From positions 1-8,491 of the forward strand of contig JAKMFM010000083.1 in NCBI GenBank assembly GCA_022425445.1: a DNA stretch of 8,491 nucleotides, given 5' to 3'. The first letter of the stretch is position 1. Each line of letters begins with the position of its first letter. The notes beneath the pieces are model-generated. The model did not search any database, was not told the origin of the DNA, and saw only the letters and a program-made list of their open reading frames with translations. Of the stretch, positions 5,969 through 8,491 are shown in pieces. The position numbers and the translations under genes are program-made. This DNA comes from Planktomarina sp. GTDB lineage: Bacteria > Pseudomonadota > Alphaproteobacteria > Rhodobacterales > Rhodobacteraceae.

Positions 5969-7512
5969 TGCTACGCAGTGTTCTTGGTGGGGCGGTCTTG
6001 ATTGCCCTGCTCATCTTTTCTCTTGGCACAGCCTTGGTTGTCGGCTTGCAAGGGCGCGGGCTTGGTGCGTTGAACAACGCCGATTGGTCGGCCATCAAAT
6101 TTACCCTGTGGCAAGCGAGCCTCTCGGCATCATTGAGCATAGCAATGGCGATCCCAGTGGCGCGGGCCTTGGCGCGGCAAAGTTTCCCTGGCCGCCAAGC
6201 TCTGATCACACTGTTAGGCGCGCCCTTTATTTTGCCGGTGATTGTCGGCGTTTTGGGACTTCTGGCAGTTTTTGGCCGTGCAGGATGGATCAGCGCTGCA
6301 TTGGATTGGGCTGGCTTTGCAAAATTATCCATTTATGGCGCACCAGGCGTGATCCTGGCCCATGTTTTTTTCAATTTGCCTTTGGTGACGCGGCTCTTGC
6401 TGCAGGCTTGGATGGCAATCCCCGCAGAGCGATTTAGAGTTGCTGAAAGTCTTGGCACCGCGCCATGGGCCTATTTTCGATTGATCGAAGGACCGATGCT
6501 GCGTTCCACAGTTCCAGGGGCATTTCTGCTTGTGTTCTTGCTATGCCTTACCAGTTTTGTTGTCGCGCTCGCAGTCGGAGGCGGCCCAAGGGGGACAACC
6601 ATAGAGCTGGCTATTTATCAGGCTTTTCGCTTGGATTTTGATCTGGGAAAAGCGGCCAGTCTTGCGCTGGTCCAATTTTTAATTTGTGGTACCGTGTCAC
6701 TTCTGGCCTTTCTCGTACCCTTGCCGCAAACCAATGGCCTTGGGCTCGATCGGGTTCTGCAACGATTGGATGGGCGGCGGCATCGGTTATGGGATGGATT
6801 TTGGATTTCAATCGCTGCTGCGTTCTTGGTGCTGCCGCTTGGGGCCGTTCTATTTCGGGGGGTGCGGCATTTGCTTGAACTGCCGCCGCAAATTCTTGCG
6901 GCTAGCGTAACATCTTTGACCATCGCCATTATATCAACTGCCCTCTGTCTGGCGATGGCGCTGTCGCTGTCGCTGGCCTTTGCACGTCGGGGCGCACTGG
7001 CGCGCAGCTTGGCGGAGGCTACGGGAATTTTGGGTCTGGCCAGCAGTCCGCTGGTGGTGGGAACTGGTCTTTTTGTGTTGATTTTCCCTTATGCGCAACC
7101 AATGGCTTTTGCCCTGCCGATCACGGCTTCGGTCAATGCCATGATGGCCTTGCCCTTCGCTTTGCGGGTATTGATGCCTGCGGTTCAAGAGACATATGGC
7201 GACTACCTCCGTTTGCGCATGAGCCTTGGAATGGGCCGTTGGATCTGGGCGAAACGGATTTTAGGGCCTCGCCTGCGTCGCCCGATTGGGTTTTCGGCTG
7301 GTCTCGCTGCGGCGCTCTCAATGGGAGATCTTGGTGTGATTGCGCTTTTTGCGGATCCTGATTTGCAAACCTTACCGTTGATGCTTTATCGCTTAATGGG
7401 TGCTTATCGTATGGACCAGGCCGCCGCGACAGCGGTGGTTCTTGTCGTGCAGAGTTTATTTTTGTTCTGGATGTTTGATCGTGGAGGGCGCCGGCATGCT
7501 GCATTTGGATAG
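5944..7512 (+). CDS. thiP: Thiamine ABC transporter, permease
   Basis: ThiP forms the inner-membrane channel of the thiamine importer. The 522-residue protein is a fusion of two binding-protein-dependent permease domains, as usual for ThiP and related iron (FbpB-type) permeases, with roughly twelve hydrophobic segments. Each half has the cytoplasmic coupling loop that contacts the ATPase: AESLGTAPWAYFRLIEGP beginning at residue 167, and a second one around LRMSLGMGRW (S427) ending in ILGP. The start is ambiguous. ATG 5944 overlaps thiB by 25 bp, while an in-frame ATG at 5968 shares the last base of the thiB stop (TAATG) and would give 514 residues. Neither has a strong Shine-Dalgarno, so translation probably depends on ribosomes finishing thiB. 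The end overlaps thiQ by 17 bp. Confidence 0.96.
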   Translation: MAERTLAVMLRSVLGGAVLIALLIFSLGTALVVGLQGRGLGALNNADWSAIKFTLWQASLSASLSIAMAIPVARALARQSFPGRQALITLLGAPFILPVIVGVLGLLAVFGRAGWISAALDWAGFAKLSIYGAPGVILAHVFFNLPLVTRLLLQAWMAIPAERFRVAESLGTAPWAYFRLIEGPMLRSTVPGAFLLVFLLCLTSFVVALAVGGGPRGTTIELAIYQAFRLDFDLGKAASLALVQFLICGTVSLLAFLVPLPQTNGLGLDRVLQRLDGRRHRLWDGFWISIAAAFLVLPLGAVLFRGVRHLLELPPQILAASVTSLTIAIISTALCLAMALSLSLAFARRGALARSLAEATGILGLASSPLVVGTGLFVLIFPYAQPMAFALPITASVNAMMALPFALRVLMPAVQETYGDYLRLRMSLGMGRWIWAKRILGPRLRRPIGFSAGLAAALSMGDLGVIALFADPDLQTLPLMLYRLMGAYRMDQAAATAVVLVVQSLFLFWMFDRGGRRHAAFG

Positions 7513-8197
7513 GTTGGCTGTTCAGCAGGGCGGATTTTCTCTTAAGGCGGATTTCAAAATTGCAGTGGGGGATCGGGTGGCGGTGATTGGTCCCTCTGGT
7601 GGGGGTAAATCGTCATTACTTAACGCGATTGCTGGGTTTCTTGCACCGCGTACTGGGCAGGTGCTTTGGAATGGCCAGCCCATGCCAGATCACCCCGGAG
7701 AACGGCCGCTCAGCATATTGTTTCAAGATCATAATCTCTTTCCCCACCTCATGGTTCTGGACAATGTGGCCATCGGCTTGCGGCCTGATATGCGTCTTTC
7801 GGTATCTCAGAAGGCACAGGCTTTAGCCGCGCTGGATCAGGTGGGGCTGAGTGACAAGGCGACAGCCTATCCGCGTGACCTCTCAGGCGGCCAGCAAGGT
7901 CGAGCGGGATTGGCGCGGGTGTTGTTGCGTCAACGTCCACTTTTGCTGCTGGATGAACCTTTTGCAGCGCTGGGTCCGGCGCTGAAGGATGAAATGCTAG
8001 AGATCACGCGTCAGATTGTGCAGCAGGCTGGTATCACCACATTGATGGTCACCCATGATCCGCAAGACGCAATGAGCTTTGCAGAATACGCCATTTTGGT
8101 TGCCGATGGTCTCGCAGATGCGCCTGCGCCAATCGGCCCCTTGTTTCACGAGCCTCCAGCGGCCTTGCAGGCCTATCTGGGGCGGCGGGCACCTTGA
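7496..8197 (+). CDS. thiQ: Thiamine ABC transporter, ATP-binding protein
   Basis: ThiQ hydrolyses ATP to drive thiamine import through ThiP. All ATPase motifs are present in the 233-residue protein: Walker A GPSGGGKSS (residues 32-40), Q-loop Gln77 in LFQDHNLFP, signature LSGGQQGR (129-136), Walker B LLLLDEP with D153 and E154, and switch His187 in MVTHDPQDA. The D-loop, usually SALD, reads AALG, so the customary Asp is replaced by Gly. The length matches short family members such as E. coli ThiQ; there is no C-terminal regulatory domain. The start at 7496 has GGAGGG (7483-7488) seven bases upstream and gives the expected N-terminus MLHLDRLAV; an upstream in-frame ATG at 7400 would add unrelated residues encoded inside thiP. 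It is the last gene of the operon, followed by a strong terminator. Confidence 0.96.
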   Translation: MLHLDRLAVQQGGFSLKADFKIAVGDRVAVIGPSGGGKSSLLNAIAGFLAPRTGQVLWNGQPMPDHPGERPLSILFQDHNLFPHLMVLDNVAIGLRPDMRLSVSQKAQALAALDQVGLSDKATAYPRDLSGGQQGRAGLARVLLRQRPLLLLDEPFAALGPALKDEMLEITRQIVQQAGITTLMVTHDPQDAMSFAEYAILVADGLADAPAPIGPLFHEPPAALQAYLGRRAP

Positions 8198-8203
8198 GCC
8201 CAT

Positions 8204-8238
8204 AAAAAAACGCGCCCCCGAGGAGACGCGTTTTTTTT
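8204..8238. terminator. Bidirectional terminator between thiQ and petC
   Basis: Seven A (8204-8210) and CGCG (8211-8214) mirror CGCG (8227-8230) and eight T (8231-8238), around a 12-base GC-rich loop in which a few further C-G pairs are possible. Read rightwards it ends thiQ, whose stop is 6 bp before it; read leftwards it ends petC, whose stop is 11 bp away. The A-tract on one side and T-tract on the other make it usable from both strands, as expected between two convergent genes. Confidence 0.85.
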
Positions 8239-8249
8239 GGGAAAAAGAC

Positions 8250-8491
8250 TCAGTCTTTTCTATATTTTATGGGACGCCAGAGCTGCTTATTGGCCAGATA
8301 TAGCAGCAGGGTCAAAAAGCCCAAGATTAAAACCCCAACCGTTCCGGCACGTTTCCGGTCGTTAAGTTTTGGCTCAGCGGTCCACATCAGGAAGGCCGAG
8401 ATATCTTCAGAGAGATGCTGAAGATCGTTCATGTGGCCATCTTCGAATTCAACAAGCTCGTCTTCCAATGGTGGACCCATGGAAATCCAAC
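8250..8491 (-). CDS. petC: Cytochrome c1 of the bc1 complex, C-terminal part (partial)
   Basis: The gene enters from the right edge; about 80 C-terminal codons are visible. The translated segment reads WISMGPPLEDELVEFEDG, then LSEDISAFLMWTAEPKLNDRKRAG, then a transmembrane helix (TVGVLILGFLTLLLYLANK) and a short basic tail. This is the well-known end of cytochrome c1: the Met followed by Gly-Pro-Pro corresponds to the axial methionine ligand of the haem (M183 in Rhodobacter capsulatus), FLMWTAEP is a family hallmark, and the helix anchors the protein in the inner membrane with the haem domain in the periplasm. It passes electrons from the Rieske protein to a soluble or membrane cytochrome c. 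The Met at 8478-8480 is therefore internal, not a start. By usual gene order petA and petB would lie upstream, outside the window. Confidence 0.95.
   Translation of the reverse strand, partial: WISMGPPLEDELVEFEDGHMNDLQHLSEDISAFLMWTAEPKLNDRKRAGTVGVLILGFLTLLLYLANKQLWRPIKYRKD

Noticed and set aside
5832..7504. Open frames antisense to thiP and thiB
   Set aside because: They are rich in Arg, Pro, Ser and His as expected from the reverse of membrane-protein codons, without initiation signals.
8250..8480. A standalone 76-residue membrane protein starting at 8480
   Set aside because: The apparent start Met matches the haem-ligand Met of cytochrome c1 and the frame stays open to the window edge (preceded by Trp-Ile-Ser), so this is the tail of petC.
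1..8491. Mobile elements, CRISPR arrays, tRNA or rRNA genes
   Set aside because: No transposase or integrase, long terminal repeats, regularly spaced repeats or RNA gene signatures were seen on either strand.

Overview
The window looks like ordinary chromosomal DNA from an alphaproteobacterium, most likely a marine member of the Rhodobacterales (Roseobacter group). This rests on the protein sequences, especially the cytochrome c1 tail, RNase R and the PCu(A)C-type copper chaperone, on moderate GC content, and on the gene neighbourhood. I see no mobile element, CRISPR array, rRNA or tRNA.

Layout, left to right. On the minus strand, the first 83 bases hold the start of a gene whose ATG overlaps the stop of rnr (RNase R). 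It resembles the N-terminus of lytic murein transglycosylases, but only 27 codons are visible. Divergent from rnr is a small periplasmic PCu(A)C copper chaperone (+), which converges tail to tail on aroC (chorismate synthase, -) with only 8 bp between stop codons. About 560 bp without a recognisable gene follow (3950-4507). This stretch is AT-rich in its middle and contains two perfect dyads and one 64-codon open frame that I cannot name. Next comes a small lipoprotein gene (4508-4755) whose signal-peptide region is interrupted by a one-base frameshift, then a likely terminator.

The main functional unit is a thiamine uptake operon on the plus strand: a canonical TPP riboswitch, then thiB (periplasmic thiamine-binding protein), thiP (fused two-domain permease) and thiQ (ATPase), with overlapping genes. 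ThiB captures thiamine or its phosphates in the periplasm, ThiP carries them across the inner membrane, and ThiQ drives transport. TPP in the cell should bind the leader RNA and shut the operon off. The leader after the aptamer contains two mutually exclusive helices that would explain translational control. A strong A-tract/hairpin/T-tract terminator, usable from both sides, separates thiQ from the convergent petC (cytochrome c1), of which only the C-terminus is in the window.

No previously undescribed multi-gene system is visible. The items most worth a second look are the frameshifted His/Met/Cys-bearing lipoprotein, the inferred expression platform of the riboswitch, and the dyads in the unassigned spacer.
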